Counted from the stretch's first letter, positions 11,801-24,075 are shown. The stretch: DNA of 64,000 bases from Leucaena leucocephala (GCA_037074615.1 CM073549.1:4655001-4719000), one strand, 5' to 3'. A program made the numbers and translations. Notes: generated from the letters alone by a model not told the origin.

Positions 11801-12381
11801 CGCCACTCACTCAAAGACTATAATAACCTTTGTTTGTGGAAATACAAAATTTAATATCTTGATATATTTTCTTTTTACTAATTTGTGGGTTTAAATTTAA
11901 TTTGAAATTTTTTGAAGCATAATGGACATAGAGACGTGAAAATTAATGGGTATACAAAAGTAGCCCCAACGGAAAATGCTCTTTTGTGTGCCACCGCCAA
12001 GCAGCCGATTACTGTGTCTTTGAATGCCACAGATTTTCAATTTTATCATCACGTGTGTTAATTTTTATCTCAACACTCATTCAAGTTTGTGTGTGTTTTA
12101 CTCTTTTTTTATGTTCTAATCACTGTAATTAATTTTTATTTTGTTCATTTGGCTAGGGAATTTATGATGGTCGCAATTGCCCAAAGGATTCAACCAATAC
12201 AAATCATATTGCTTTGATAGTTGGTTATGATTCAAAACATGGCAAAGATTATTGGATTCTGAGGAATTCATGGGGAGATGATTGGGGAATGAATGGATAC
12301 ATTTTTATTCAAAGGAACACAAAGTTACCAAATGGAGTTTGTTCCATAAACGCATGGGCTTACCATCCAAACAAAAATTAG
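8867..12381 (+). pseudogene. CP1: P34-like papain-family cysteine protease with one nonsense codon
   Basis: Exons are 8867-9359, 10636-10868, 11918-12052 and 12157-12381 (intron phases 1, 0, 0; 361 codons), all with GT-AG borders. The order is signal peptide, I29 inhibitor propeptide and peptidase C1A domain. Exon 2 begins with the active-site Cys block (SCWAFAATGA, Cys at codon 167). Exon 4 holds the His block (NHIALIVGYDS) and the Asn block (LRNSWG). Codon 62 in the propeptide is TAA (9050-9052), where CP2 and CP3 have Tyr in G-[RK]-[IT]-Y. It is the only lesion I see. The rest of the frame is open through all four exons, so this is either a very young pseudogene, a null allele or a sequencing error. 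A decayed MITE-like stretch occupies part of intron 1 (about 9400-9620). As sequenced, only a 61-aa propeptide stub would be made. Confidence 0.85.
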
Positions 12382-13077
12382 TTCCCTAGTTAATTACATA
12401 TTATTCAATAAAATGATTGAATGTGATATTTTGATTAATAATCTATCTAAATTAAAGGTTTGTTTTGTTGGAACACAATAATATCTTATAATCCATATAA
12501 TCAGCCCAATTTAATAGAATAAAATTTATTATTGTTGCTGTAGTTGTAGTAAAGTTAATTGCATATTATCAACCTTTAATTGCAATTTTTTAATTTAGAA
12601 AATCACGTCAAATCGTTCTTAAATTCGTGCTAATGTTTGAGATTTGACTATGTTTAATGACTTTAATGATAAATTTTACCAAAATTTCTTTGTCGAGTAT
12701 GATAACCTATAAATGTAGATGGATTTAATTTGAAATATATTTAAATTAAATTGTTTTCATTTTTTATCTTAATTATGTAATTATATACTTTTGATAGTTA
12801 TTTATCCATATATTTATCCATAATAATAAATTCTTATGAGTTTATAATTTGAGTTTACATCCCTATTCCAAGTTTAACAAACTCCTGAATATTGTAACAA
12901 CACAGCATATTTTCAATCTGGATCATCCATATATATTTTATAAACACGAATGCAATTGTTTTTAATGCTAGTTATCATTTTTCTTTTGTAGGATTTCTTT
13001 TAGCGCAATTACAGATAGAAGGGACAGACCGCTAAGAGAACTTATTGGATGAGTGAGAGCGTCGTTCTGAGCATAAA
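12382..13077. other. CP1 3' flank and spacer
   Basis: AT-rich sequence, including the presumed CP1 3' UTR. No coding similarity was seen. A possible short SINE relic precedes 13078. Confidence 0.3.
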
Positions 13078-13094
13078 GGCTTGGGATTCATAAA

Positions 13095-13246
13095 CCACGA
13101 GTGGGGTGGCCTATTAGTTATTTTATTTGGTCTTTTTAACTAAGTGGGGGGTATTCGAATCCGCCTATTATGCATGGAAAGCACCTTGATGAGGGAATCA
13201 GTTACTGTTGCTTGTGGGATACGCTGATCTATATATTAAAAAAAAG
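13095..13246 (+). mobile_element. tRNA-derived SINE with 17-bp target duplication
   Basis: The element begins CCACGAGTGGGGTGGCC and has an A-box-like GGGTGGCCTATTAGTTA. A near-perfect Pol III B box, GGTATTCGAATCC, lies at 13150-13162, and the element ends in an A-tract (13238-13245). It is bracketed by direct repeats GGCTTGGGATTCATAAA (13078-13094) and GGCTTGGGATTGATAAA (13247-13263), which differ at one base. Target duplication, A tail and internal promoter together are diagnostic of LINE-mobilised SINE insertion. Confidence 0.9.
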
Positions 13247-13263
13247 GGCTTGGGATTGATAAA

Positions 13264-14593
13264 TAAGTCAAGTCAAAGTTAAATAGGAATGTTAAGGATG
13301 TTGACTTCTCGTGACACCGTTTGTGACACGGAATTGGCAGATGACAGCATCAATTAAGGTATAACGTGTTTAGAAAGGTCGAACTTTCTGCCAATCACAC
13401 CTCTTTCCTTAAGTCGGTTGTAACTATGCATGTTTTGATTTTGGATTTTTGTTTACCAATTTCACTATTTTCGATCACAAATGTAAGATCTAATATACGA
13501 ATTTATTTTGATTTTAAATATAAAATTTAATCTATTTTATCTTCTAAATTTATAATTTTTTTAAAGTATCCATATTAATTATACTTATGAAGAGATTTTT
13601 ATCAATAAATAGTTGTAATACAAATTATTAAAAAGAATATTTTAAAAATATTAATATATATATTTTTTATAAATAATTAATTTAACTAATTTTTTAAAAT
13701 TATGTAAATTAGTTATATAAAACACGAGGAATATATATTTTAGATGGAGCAATATGACTATATATGGGGTACATCTCATAATAAAGTAGGCAACTTGCTA
13801 TTTTACTTTTTCCTTTCTCTCTCTACATTCCATATGTGGCCGGCGAGTGATCTCTTTGCTTGGGCCATACTAACTTATTCCAAACGGTATGGACTATGGA
13901 AGGAACACACACACACCACACTTAAATTCTTTTGGGTCAAGGATGTGGAATGTGTTGATCGATGGGAAACATGCCAGGACCACAACAAAACTACTTTCAG
14001 TGATTCAGCTCTATCTGGATTAGACTGGATCCTGATAAGCCCTCTAGGTTAAAGTGAGATTGGTCCAAAATACCGGATGCTCTACGGACAAAAAAATACT
14101 TCCAGTGATTTTATATTAGATTTAGAACAAAAAAATCAGGAGAATTGAAATACAGAAAAACAAAAGGTTGAAACTTCTACGAATTAAAGCTTCCTTTTAA
14201 TTTTCTTTTTCATTTACTATATCAGTAAAACAAAAAGGTTGAAATTCCAATATATAGATCATTCCAAGGCATCAAATATAACAGATTATTTTCAGTTTAT
14301 TGGAATAAACCAAAAGGAATTATATAATAAATGAACTTTTCGACCAAACATTAAATGAAGAAACAATCCATATAAGAACATGAACCATACCGATATGATC
14401 AATGCATTAGCTGGAAATTGAGAATGTATGACAGAAGTCAAATATTAAAATATACATATATACCACATTTAATGTCTTTTGGGTATAGAGAATTACACTA
14501 TATATATGCCTCATGACTCATTTCACTTCCATGCAAGCTAGCTTATTTCAAGTTTCAAACAGATCTTAATATCTGAAACTTCAAAAAATAAGT
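13264..14593 (+). promoter_or_regulatory. CP2 upstream region with conserved module and TATA box
   Basis: It includes a decayed Stowaway-like MITE (about 13480-13735) and the protease-upstream module at about 13870-13995. The module's landmarks are ATTCCAAACGGTATGGAC, TTCTTTTGGGTCAAGGATGT and GTGTTGATC..., CATGCCA. A TATATATAT at 14499-14507 lies 95 bp before the CP2 start. The 102-codon open frame at 13744-14052 overlies this module and is probably not coding. Confidence 0.5.
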
Positions 14594-16848
14594 ATGGCTT
14601 TGATATGCACCATTACTAGGTTGTTCTTCCTCCTTTCCTTGATTTGGTGTTCCATTCTAACAAGTCTCTCTTCAGGATTCCCTTCTAAGGGATTTGTTTT
14701 TCCTTCAAAGGGAGAACAAGAGTTTGGAATATTCCAACAATGGATGAAGGATCATGGAAGAATCTACCCAAATTCTGAAGAGAGTGAAACTAGATACCAA
14801 ATATTCCAAAAAAATCTCAGGTATATTACAGAGATGAATGATAAGAGATCAAAATCTCCTTCTAGTTATCGTTTGGGCCCAAACAAGTTCGCCGATATGA
14901 GTCCCGAGGAGTTTAGGCAAATTTACCTACACGAGCTCAAGATGCCGACCACCATCGCCCCAGTCACCGCCACCAACACCACCGCTAATACGACGGCGAG
15001 TTATTATGCGCAGCAGAAGGACTCCTGTGGAGCACCTGCTTCCATGGATTGGAGACAGCGTGGAGTTGTCACTAGAGTTAAAAACCAAGGAAGATGTGGT
15101 AAGCCTCTCTAGTTCAACCAACTTAATTTATTTATATGTATATTTTATTATTGACGAGTATAGACTTTAGTACAGATATATTTCTTCTGATCTTAAATGT
15201 AAGAACTAGTTAAGGAGTTTATTTTGATCATAGATATAAGATCTTAATCCACTTTATCCTCCAAATGATGAAAGATAATATTTTATAAAAATCAACTGAC
15301 ATTTTTTATAAATAACTAACTTAACTAAGTTTTTTAATCTTTACATATTAGTTATCTAGCTCTTTCCTTTAACATGAAGGGAGTAATGCCCATGCCAATA
15401 TTTCCACATAAATGGGACACGTAGAATCATTTTTAGGGGAATATATCCTTTATTTTGGTTCTTCTCATGATCCTAGATAATGGACTAATTAATAGATTTA
15501 CATGTTTAATGATTCGCAGGTAGTTGTTGGGCATTTGCAGCTAGTGCAGCCATTGAATCAGTACATGCAATGGACACAAGGGAACTTATTACCCTTTCTG
15601 AACAAGAACTCATAGATTGTGACGCCAGGAGCGAGGGTTGCTCAGGAGGATGGCCATCCTATGCCTTTGAATGGGTTATCAATAATGGTGGCATTAGCAA
15701 AGAAGATGATTATCCTTATGATGCTCAACAGGGTTATTGCAGAGCCAACATGGTTTGTTTCCTCTCTCTCTCTCTCAATTAGAAGAGCAAATACTAACAA
15801 CTTGAAGTATAAGTAAGATGGAATCTACAACTTCCCATTTATTGGAGCTTTTATGTGACTAAGCTACAATGCCATTGTCTCTCTCTATATATACTCCTCC
15901 AATCTTTAATATAATATCTAATTAGAGAATTAATTTTAATCCTAAATAAGTAAATATAAGACCCATGTTCTAGATTTATCAAGTTTTTTCTAAATTATCC
16001 CTATTAATCATTTATCAATAATAATAAAGTAAGAAAGAGGAAGAGAGTTAAGAAAGATATTAAGATATTTTAGATAAAATTAAAATATATATTATATTAA
16101 CTAACTTCTTTAATTTAATCAGATTAGTTAAATAGGTCCTATGTTAAACGCCGGCCAGAGAAGTATATATATATATATATCTAAATTCCGCAATCACACA
16201 TATACAGACAAAAACATCCCTTTTTTGTGGAAGGTTTAAAGTACACTCATATCTTCTTCTCTTTGTCTGACTTGTTGTTTGTATGAACATGATTCTTAAT
16301 CAGAATGGGAATAGCGCCGTCAAAATTAATAGCTATCAACAAGTAACACCATCATCAGATGATGCTCTCTTGTGTGCCATTGCTAAACAACCTATTGCTG
16401 TGGCTTTAGATGCAACAAATATTCAGTTTTACAAGGGTGTAAGTATTCCCTCAGACTCATTGTTTTAGAGAATTAATATTTTGGGGGTTTTCTAAATATC
16501 TCTGGTTTCAACATTTATGTGTAATGCACAAAGTTGATTTTGTGACAATTTCTGAGGACCAAGCTAAGTATCAACCTTTCATTAATTTTGAAGTTTTATC
16601 TCTAATTAATTTTATTATTTTTGTAGGGAATTTATGAAGGTGAGGATTGCCCCATGGAATCAACCAGTTTAAATCATGCGGTTTTGATAGTTGGATATGA
16701 TTCAAGAGATGGAAAAGATTATTGGATTGCGAAGAACTCATGGGGGAAAGAATGGGGAATGAACGGATACATCTTGATCCAAAGGAACACAGGTTTACCA
16801 AATGGAGTCTGCTCTATCAATACTGCTGCTTCCTACCCAATCATATAG
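14594..16848 (+). CDS. CP2: P34-like papain-family cysteine protease, intact
   Basis: A secreted or vacuolar C1A endopeptidase of 364 aa. Exons are 14594-15098, 15520-15752, 16304-16438 and 16627-16848, with GT-AG borders and phases 1, 0, 0. Residues 1-28 look like a signal peptide. The I29 propeptide carries an ERFNIN-type motif (about 64-82) and GPNKFAD (95-101). The mature domain starts around 147 (APASMDWR). The oxyanion Gln is 165 (KNQGRC), the catalytic Cys 171 (GSCWAFAA), His 308 (NHAVLIVGYDS) and Asn 328 (KNSWGKEWG). No granulin domain follows; the chain ends SYPII. A Thr-rich linker before the mature domain holds two NTT glycosylation sequons. Family resemblance (LSEQELIDCD, GGISKEDDYPY, NT.LP.GVCSIN) is to P34-type thiol proteases, but P34 itself has Gly at the catalytic position. 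MITE copies lie in introns 1 and 2. Confidence 0.92.
15894..16160. mobile_element. Stowaway-like MITE in CP2 intron 2
   Basis: An AT-rich unit of about 265 bp starting (TA)CTCCTCCAATCTTTAATATA and ending near GAGAAGTA. Its internal AAGAAAGAGGAAGAGAGTTAAG stretch is the reverse complement of the CTTCCTCTTACTT-type block in the copy at 36145-36412. It sits entirely within the intron. Confidence 0.55.
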
Positions 16849-18240
16849 ACTAATGCACTAGTTTTCAATTCTATTGTCAATTTCTTGTTTGATGTCGTCG
16901 TTTTATTTTGAACCACCTTATATCATGAATTCTAAATAAATTGTCATAAATTATCAATTATAGTAATACACTTCATATATTTTGTTATTTATTGTTGTAA
17001 TCATTTGATAATGATGAATAAAGGGTCCTTCCTACAAATTAATTAAATATTTCATTTTAAAACCAGCTAATGATAGAAAGTAACTAAACTGCTACTGGCT
17101 GCATGAAATTATGATAAAAATAAATAGACCTTATTTGAGCTCTGTATCAAAGACGTCGCAACTAAGGCCCTTTATCTAAGTCATTAACTTTCTCTAAATA
17201 TTAATCTTAATGTTGAATTTCCTAAAATATTACTATAAGAAAAATAAGTTATGTTATACCCACGCCACAAGGTATGCAAAACTCGTATCAGAGTTATTCG
17301 TTATATTGTTTGTGAGTTGTGATCCTGCACATATACGCAATTAATGACAAAATTAATTAAATAAATTAGTTAAATTTAATTAAATACCAAATTTTTTTAG
17401 AGATTTCTCAATTAACCCTTCAATTGGTATGGTTCATTGAAGGGAGGGGGTGTTGGAAATATACCGGAATTCTGTTTATTAAAAAAATGAATTTAGAGCG
17501 TATTTTTGGAGAGAGAGCAAAGCGCAAAATAATATGGATGCATATTTGACTCACATTTCATAATTTTTTTTTTCATAATTAGTATAAGGCTCACTATTTC
17601 AGTAATTTTTCTCTAACTTAATGAGAATACACTATCTATTTTCATTATGTAAATCTAAAATAGTAAAAGGTTGGGACCAGCCATAAATATGTCAAGCATA
17701 TTAATTAAACGTATTCCGTAAGGTATGGACCACGAAGAAAAATATCACCGATTACAAATGAGTAACATGTTCTTTTGGGTCAAGCATGTGGAACGTGTTG
17801 ATCCTAAACATGCCATACACAAATGCAAAATAATTAAGATTGATTTTATATATTTATATTTAGGGTGTCATTTTGTTTAAGATTAAGAAAAAAGAAAGTA
17901 ATTTCAGTTCATCTAAATGAGGAAGATGTTGGAAGATTCTTAGATTTAACGTAAGAGATGTGCTGGAAAATTTTGTTTAGCTTATTTGGATTAGCCATTT
18001 GAAATAAAATTAACAAAGGGTAAAACAAGAAATTAAGATTTTAACGCATTTTTATAATCTAAAATTGATAAATATTATAAAATATGAAAAATAACAATTT
18101 TTGTAACAGATAATATGAAACGGAGGGCAGGACTTTTTCGAATGTTCTCACAAGAACAAAGACCGCGATTGACCTTAAAATTCTTTTGGGGAACATTCGA
18201 AGGGGTCATCAAATCACAGGGCTTGATTTAAGGGGTCAAA
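16849..18240. other. CP2 3' flank with orphan protease-upstream module
   Basis: Mostly AT-rich. About 17700-17830 repeats the CP2 upstream module (GTATTCCGTAAGGTATGGAC, CACCGATTA, CTTTTGGGTCAAGCATGTGG, CATGCCATA.ACAAATGCAAAA). No protease exon follows it before the next module, so it is an orphan copy. No other gene was seen. Confidence 0.5.
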
Positions 18241-18254
18241 AGCAACATAAATTA

Positions 18255-18477
18255 TACTCACGTATCAAATGATATTTATAACTTACTTTTAATATATTTT
18301 ATTAAAATAGAAAAAAACCTTAAACTATGTCAATTCTGTTTTAAAATTTAATAAATTTTTTATTTTATTTTTAAATTAATAATAAAATTGTATATTTATA
18401 TAAAAAATTAATAATGTGACTTATAAATAAAACTAAAAAATCTTCTTTATCTATCTTATAAATAAGATCAGATGAGT
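18255..18477. mobile_element. MITE-like AT-rich element, family Y
   Basis: It shares its layout with copies at about 29348-29618 and 29990-30362: a start with ATTTATAACTTACTTTTAATATA, an internal (AAT/ATAAA) stretch, and an end with CTTATAAATAAGATCAGATGAGTA. The ends are roughly inverted relative to each other (CTTATTTATAAG-type). No coding capacity. Confidence 0.45.
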
Positions 18478-18584
18478 ATTCATGAAGGTTTTAGTTTTCA
18501 ATCAACGTTAACTTTATTTTTAAAATCTTATAATACCTAATTCAGTTAAAAATGAGTCTAGGTCGATCAGATTTAATATTCTCA

Positions 18585-18865
18585 ATTCCTTTGTCTATAT
18601 GTCACAATCAATAATTTTACTTTCATCTTGAAAGATTTTAAACCCTATGATAGTAATTAATTAATAACCAATTAACCGATTTATGATATTTTAAATTTCT
18701 AATCATAATAATAATTTTTTATAATCATAAAACCCCTTTGATCTTTAAAAGATTTTAAATCCCACGATGTAATTAATCAGTAATCTTGTTAATTAATTCT
18801 ATAAAATTTTAAATTTTTAACATAATAATAATTCATAATAATTATAAATAATTAATCAATTATAA
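18585..18865. repeat. tandem ~115-bp repeat, copy 1
   Basis: Two diverged units of a motif built from CTTTGATCTTTAAAAGATTT, a TAATTAATCAGTAATCTT block, and a TATGATATTTTAAATTTTTA / ATAATAATTCATAATAATCA block. The same arrangement recurs at 20020-20365 and 23770-24075, around CP3. Confidence 0.6.
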
Positions 18866-20019
18866 TATATTTTACCCACTTTCCGTGGAAGTTTCTAATT
18901 TGTAAAATCTTAAGAGTAATAAAAACCTATTAGAAACAGTACAAGGGCCATAAAATGATATGAACTAGTTTAGGTTTTTATTGTCTGTGCTATTCAAATA
19001 CAGTTTCAATGATCTATATTTAAAATTTTTAATTGAATATTTTGAAATAAAAATTATTTTTAAAACTGACAATTAAAAGAATATCTTTATTTTAGATTAT
19101 GTACACAATAAAATATATTTTTAAAAAAAATTAAATCTGCATTGTCTAGCTCTAATCTGAACGGAAATATGAACAGAACAGATTTTGGGGCTCATCCCAT
19201 AACCATTAAAAACAGAGGATCCATATAGCACCAATCACGGGACGAGCTGATGGGAACAATCCACAGACAACAAACAAATGCGAACATATCTAGAGACTAG
19301 AGTGTAATGATATATTTATATTTTTGCAAAGGAAAGACAGCGACATTCAAAATTAATCATAGGAGATTGTATTGATATATCTAGAATATTGAGATGATGT
19401 CTTTTTTAAATTAGAGGCACAGTACTAACTAAATTAGAGTGAAATTTAAACTCATAATTTTATGAATTATGAGGTAACTCTTTATTAATTAAATTAATTT
19501 TTATTAATTTTAAAGACATAATACAAATGGTGGACATATTTAGAACGGCTATCTATACAAATCTTCAATTATAACAATAATCTTAGATTTATGTAGTAAA
19601 GTTATTTTGTCTTTTAATTTCAAATATGATATATAAAACTTAAACTTGTATAGACAATAATCTTATTAAGATCTTGATTCTTTCTTACAGTACTTTATTT
19701 TTGTTAAACTTTTCTTTCTCCAAGCATGAGCTTTCAGAAAATTAAAAGACCAATAATCCAGATCCAGTCATAGTTTCCTTATTTTTAAAAAAAATTGATT
19801 ACATTGGTATTAGCTAGAGTATTGGACATTTGGACCCCACAAGTCTCCTCCCTCATTAGCAGTCTTGTGAGGGCAATAATAGTGCCGGGTATTAGGAAGA
19901 ACCCAAATACAAGTCCTATTATAAATTTTTTTATAAGAAATTTTTATCATAAATATGTAAGTCCGTAGTTATTAATAACTGTTTTATTTTACCTCGTTTC
20001 AACCATCAATCATCAACTT
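18866..20019. other. AT-rich spacer with a further orphan module
   Basis: About 19190-19285 again resembles the protease-upstream module (GAGGATCCATATAGCACCAAT, CACGGGACGAGCTGATGGG, ACAAACAAATGCGAA). The rest is AT-rich with no gene recognised. Confidence 0.35.
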
Positions 20020-20365
20020 TATTATTCCTTATAATTTTAATCAATAATTACATTTTGATCTTTAAAATTTTTTGAAGACAATAATAATAATTAATCATTA
20101 ATATCATTAATTAATTTTGAATTTTGATCTTAGAAAGATTTTGAACTTTGAAATAGAAATTAATTAATACTCATATTAATTGATTTTATGATATTTTAAA
20201 TTTTTGACCATAATGATTATTTATAATAAATACAAATCACTTTGATCTTTGAAAATTTTTAAATCTCATGATACTACTCAATCAGAAATCCTATTAATTA
20301 ATTATATGATATTTTAAATTTTTAATTATAATGATAATTCATAATAATCATGAGAAATTAATATA
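20020..20365. repeat. tandem ~115-bp repeat, copy 2
   Basis: About three diverged units of the same motif as at 18585-18865, ending just before the CP3 upstream module. Confidence 0.6.
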
Positions 20366-20444
20366 TCTTATGTTTAGAACTAAAGAAACTTTTTCTAGTG
20401 ACTCATATTTACGTCTTTATGGGATAATATCCATACCAAATGAA

Positions 20445-20952
20445 CGTATCCAAAACGGTGAGGACCACGAAAGGGATCCATATATATATGTCACCGATTA
20501 GTAACAAGAAATAGACAAATGCCAAAGACTAATTCTGGTCGTTGGAAATAAACCAAAATTATAGTATAACTATATTTCGTATTGATCAACAAACTAACAA
20601 AAATTCCATGTGAACATGAATCACGCCGATGCAACGATTGAAGATTTTTGGAAATTTAAGCTAACAATTGGATTTGAAAATTAATGAGAATATTTAAAAA
20701 TATTTTATTGTTATCTTTTTAAATTTCATCATTAATTGTTATCCATGTCAGAATTATATTCACATATTTAATTTTAAGATTTTTAAAATATTGCGTATTT
20801 ATTTCTTATTATTAGACTTAGGGCTATAAATAGCAATCTATGCATCTGATTATGCGTGCTTTTGAAAGAAATATAGTTTGCTCCTTTCTGAGTTTTTATT
20901 CCTTCTTTCGCTAATTCTCTATTCTTACCATCTGAACCTACAAAAAAGAAGC
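20445..20952 (+). promoter_or_regulatory. CP3 upstream region with TATA box
   Basis: The module AAACGGTGAGGACCACGAAAG / GGATCCATATATATATGTCA / CCGATTAGTAACAAGAAATA lies at about 20453-20520. A good TATAAATA at 20825-20832 lies 121 bp before the chosen ATG at 20953. The frame is open further upstream (to 20878) but lacks an ATG there. Starting at 20953 puts Met directly before a signal peptide like those of CP1 and CP2. Confidence 0.6.
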
Positions 20953-22734
20953 ATGATTTTCACTAGGTTGATACTTCTTTCCTTGATTTGTTGTTTTGCT
21001 CTAATGTGTCTCTCTTCAGGTTTCCCAACTCAGGAGTCCGTTTTATCTTCAAAGGCAAAACAAGACTTTGGAATATTCCAAAGATGGATGAAGAAGTATG
21101 GAAAAACTTATCCAAACTCAAAAGAGAGTGAGATCAGATTCCAGATATTTCAAAATAATCTCAAGTATATTAGAGAGATGAATCTTAAGAGATCAAATTC
21201 ATCATCTGGGCATCGTTTGGGCCTCAACAAGTTTGCTGATATGAGTTTCGAGGAGTTCCAAGAAGTGTACCTACATCAGCAAAAGATGCCAAACACTACC
21301 AAAACCGCCACCGCCGCCACCACGGCTATCTCAAGTGCAAACTGTGACGCACCTGCTTCCATGGATTGGAGAAATCAAGGAGCCGTGACTCCAGTTAAAA
21401 ACCAAGGAACTTGTGGTAATTTGCTCTTGATGAACTCTTCAACAAACAAATCTTCATATATATTATTAACTAAAAGGTTTCGTTCAACAACTTTATCCAT
21501 ATTTCATAAGATGAGTATTATGTTAGTGTCGAATCTTTTATGAACATAGATCAACGAAGTCTAACATATTGTTTCATGGTTCATAGGATGTTGTTGGGCT
21601 TTTGCAGCCGCTGGAGCCATAGAATCAATAAATGCAATAACGAATGGGCAACTAATCTCCCTTTCTGAACAGCAACTCTTAGATTGTGATTCCAAAAAAC
21701 AGAATGGTTGTACAGGAGGATGGTCCTATCGTGCCTATGAATGGGTTATCAATAATGGTGGCATAGGTGAAGAAACCAGTTATCCCTATGTAGCTCAACC
21801 GGGTTCTTGCCAAGTGGTCTGTTTCTTATTTTCTCTTTCTGTGTTTGTGTGAGTATTAGTACTACTCTTTTTAATCACAGGGGCATATACTAATAGCCTG
21901 AGATTTTATACCAGTAGGTTACAAGAGCATTATCAGAGTATCATTACTTTGATATTTTCCTTCTCTTTGTCTAATTTGAGGTTTCTTTATATGTTTCTTA
22001 AGAAAAATGGAGGCAGAATCGTGAAAATCAATAGCTACACTAAAATAGGAGAATCGGATGGAGCTCTTTTGTGTGCCGTTGCTAAGCAGCCGGTCGCTGT
22101 CTCCCTGTATGCAATGAATGATCTTAAATCTTATACCGGTGTAAGTTTTCTTTGAATCCTTGTTTAATAGTTTATGTGTTTTTTATCTTTTGTTTATCAC
22201 AATTTATACGTATATTTTCAACTTTGAATGAACATATAAGTTGTAGTGACAATTACTACATGCTAAATAACAACAGTGAAGACATATGAGGCCCAGAAAA
22301 ATAGTATGCTTCTTAATTTTGACACAATTAATTGTTAAATAACTATTACTTAAAATATCAATTAGTAATGTTTTCTATTTTTCTGAAAGAACATTTATTT
22401 TTGCTTTGTAAGAAATATTACTTAAATTAATTTATTAGAATGAGCATATATAATTTTTTTAGGAATAAATTTCAATCTTCATATTTCTCCTAATTACTTG
22501 TATTCTATTTGTTAGGGAATTTATAAAGGTGAGAGTTGTCCCCAGGATTCTTCTACAAATCACATTGCTTTGATAATTGGATATGATTCAAAAGATGGGA
22601 TTGATTATTGGATTTTAAAGAACTCGTGGGGAGCAGATTGGGGATTGAATGGATTCTTCTATATGCAAAGGAATACAGGCTTATTACATGGAGTTTGCTC
22701 TATTAATGCTTGGGGATATGTCCCCATCATATAG
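20953..22734 (+). CDS. CP3: P34-like papain-family cysteine protease, intact, with Cys-Cys active-site dyad
   Basis: A 349-aa C1A protease encoded by exons 20953-21415, 21587-21816, 22003-22140 and 22516-22734 (GT-AG, phases 1, 0, 0). The hydrophobic signal peptide spans about 1-23. The propeptide has an ERFNIN-like motif (ESEIRFQIFQNNLKYIREMN) and GLNKFAD. The mature domain starts at the CDAPASMDWR block. The catalytic Cys is 157, His 293 (NHIALIIGYDS) and Asn 313 (LKNSWGADWG). The residue before the catalytic Cys, almost always Ser in papains, is Cys here (GCCWAFAA). That leaves an extra thiol beside the nucleophile. Compared with CP2, exon 2 is one codon shorter and exon 3 one codon longer, as if the intron 2 borders had slid. 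The C terminus is GYVPII. It is expected to be secreted or vacuolar. Activity is probable but unproven. Confidence 0.9.
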
Positions 22735-23769
22735 ACTAATGCATTAAGCACCCTACTTGTCAATTTATTTTCTTTTACTTGTGTTGGACAAAAATCTTTC
22801 ACGTTGTATTATCTACTCTTGCCAACAATGGATTTTAAATAAAATCACATAAATTATTATCGTATAATATTTAATATTTGTATGTACGAATTAATTATAA
22901 TTAATATAAGAGCTAACTAATTAATTTGAATAGATTAAGAAGTATATAATATAAATTTATCTTGAGGGGTTGGATTTGATCATAATTAACTAATTAATTT
23001 AGTTTCATTAATCTACCTAAATTAGTCGACTAGTTCTTACATTAATAATCGGAATGAGCATTTGTTTTATGAAACATTACATTCGAACTTAGAAGCATAC
23101 TCCTATGATCTTAAATATAAAAACTACTTAGATGTTGGTTTTAGTCCAAATAAAATAAATATAAGATTTCAATACAGTTTATCTCTAATATTTATCATTT
23201 TTTTACACTAATTTATTTAATCTATAAATTACATATGCTTTATTTTTTCTAAGTATTCAGTTATTTGTATTTTATATATATGATTGATTGAGTATATACT
23301 ATATATATTTGTTTTGCCATCAGTAGCATAGTATATATATTTAATGGTATAATTTAGTCCACTAATTTAATACCCATCCAATACTATAATTAAAATATTT
23401 ACATGTTTACTAACTTAATTTAGCTCTTAAAAACAAGTAGTATTTTTTTAAGAAAATTAATTATATCTCAGCCATGCAAATCTTAGTTTCCCAAAGCCAA
23501 ATGAAATATAGAGCGGACCTTTTGGTTTCAGCCACAGACATTTGAGAAATCCTAATTAATGGCGCTTGTGGGTGTGTGGTGACAAAGATTTCTGTGACCA
23601 GATTAGAAGGAATTTAATATTCCCTCAAGTAGTCAAGTCGTTTGTATTTTTATAGGAGCTCTTAATAAAAATTAAAAAATAAGTTACATTAATTAGATAG
23701 AGAAACTAGCAATAATTTTAAAAATGATTCTGAAAAAATAATAATGCAAAGGTCCATCCCACTATATAC
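22735..23769. other. CP3 3' flank, AT-rich, with short Stowaway-like MITE
   Basis: About 22880-23045 resembles the short Stowaway-like family (TTAATATAAGAGCTAACTAA, AGATTAAGAAGTATATAA, CATAATTAACTAATTAATTT), also seen at 42330-42496, 51857-52030 and 53500-53660. No gene was recognised in the rest. Confidence 0.4.
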
Positions 23770-24075
23770 TTTCAATTACTTTATTTAATGGTCACAATTA
23801 ATAATTTTAATAAGTAATTTTACTTTAATTTTTGATAGATTTTGAGTTTCAATAATTAATTAGCAATTAATACCAATAACTGATTCTATGATATTTTAAA
23901 TTTTTAATTATAATAAGAATTTATAATAATCATAAATCACTTTAATCTTTAAAATATTTTAAACCTCATGATAGTAATTAATCAGTAATCTTATTAACTA
24001 ATTTATTATATTTTAAATTTTTAACTATAATGATAATTCATAATAATCATAAATAATTAATAAATTATAGTCTAA
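23770..24075. repeat. tandem ~115-bp repeat, copy 3
   Basis: Two to three diverged units of the motif described at 18585-18865. It is again followed, about 280 bp later, by an orphan protease-upstream module (about 24360-24450). Confidence 0.6.

Noticed and set aside
13095..13246. A genuine tRNA gene at the B-box sequence
   Set aside because: No cloverleaf can be drawn with proper acceptor and anticodon arms; the A tail and 17-bp target duplication identify a SINE.
13744..14052. 102-codon open frame upstream of CP2
   Set aside because: It overlies the repeated protease-upstream module, whose other copies are not open, and has no recognised domain or splice context.
20878..20952. N-terminal extension of CP3 by 25 codons
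   Set aside because: The extension begins at TTG, not ATG, and lies close downstream of the TATA box. The ATG at 20953 aligns with the signal peptide starts of CP1 and CP2.
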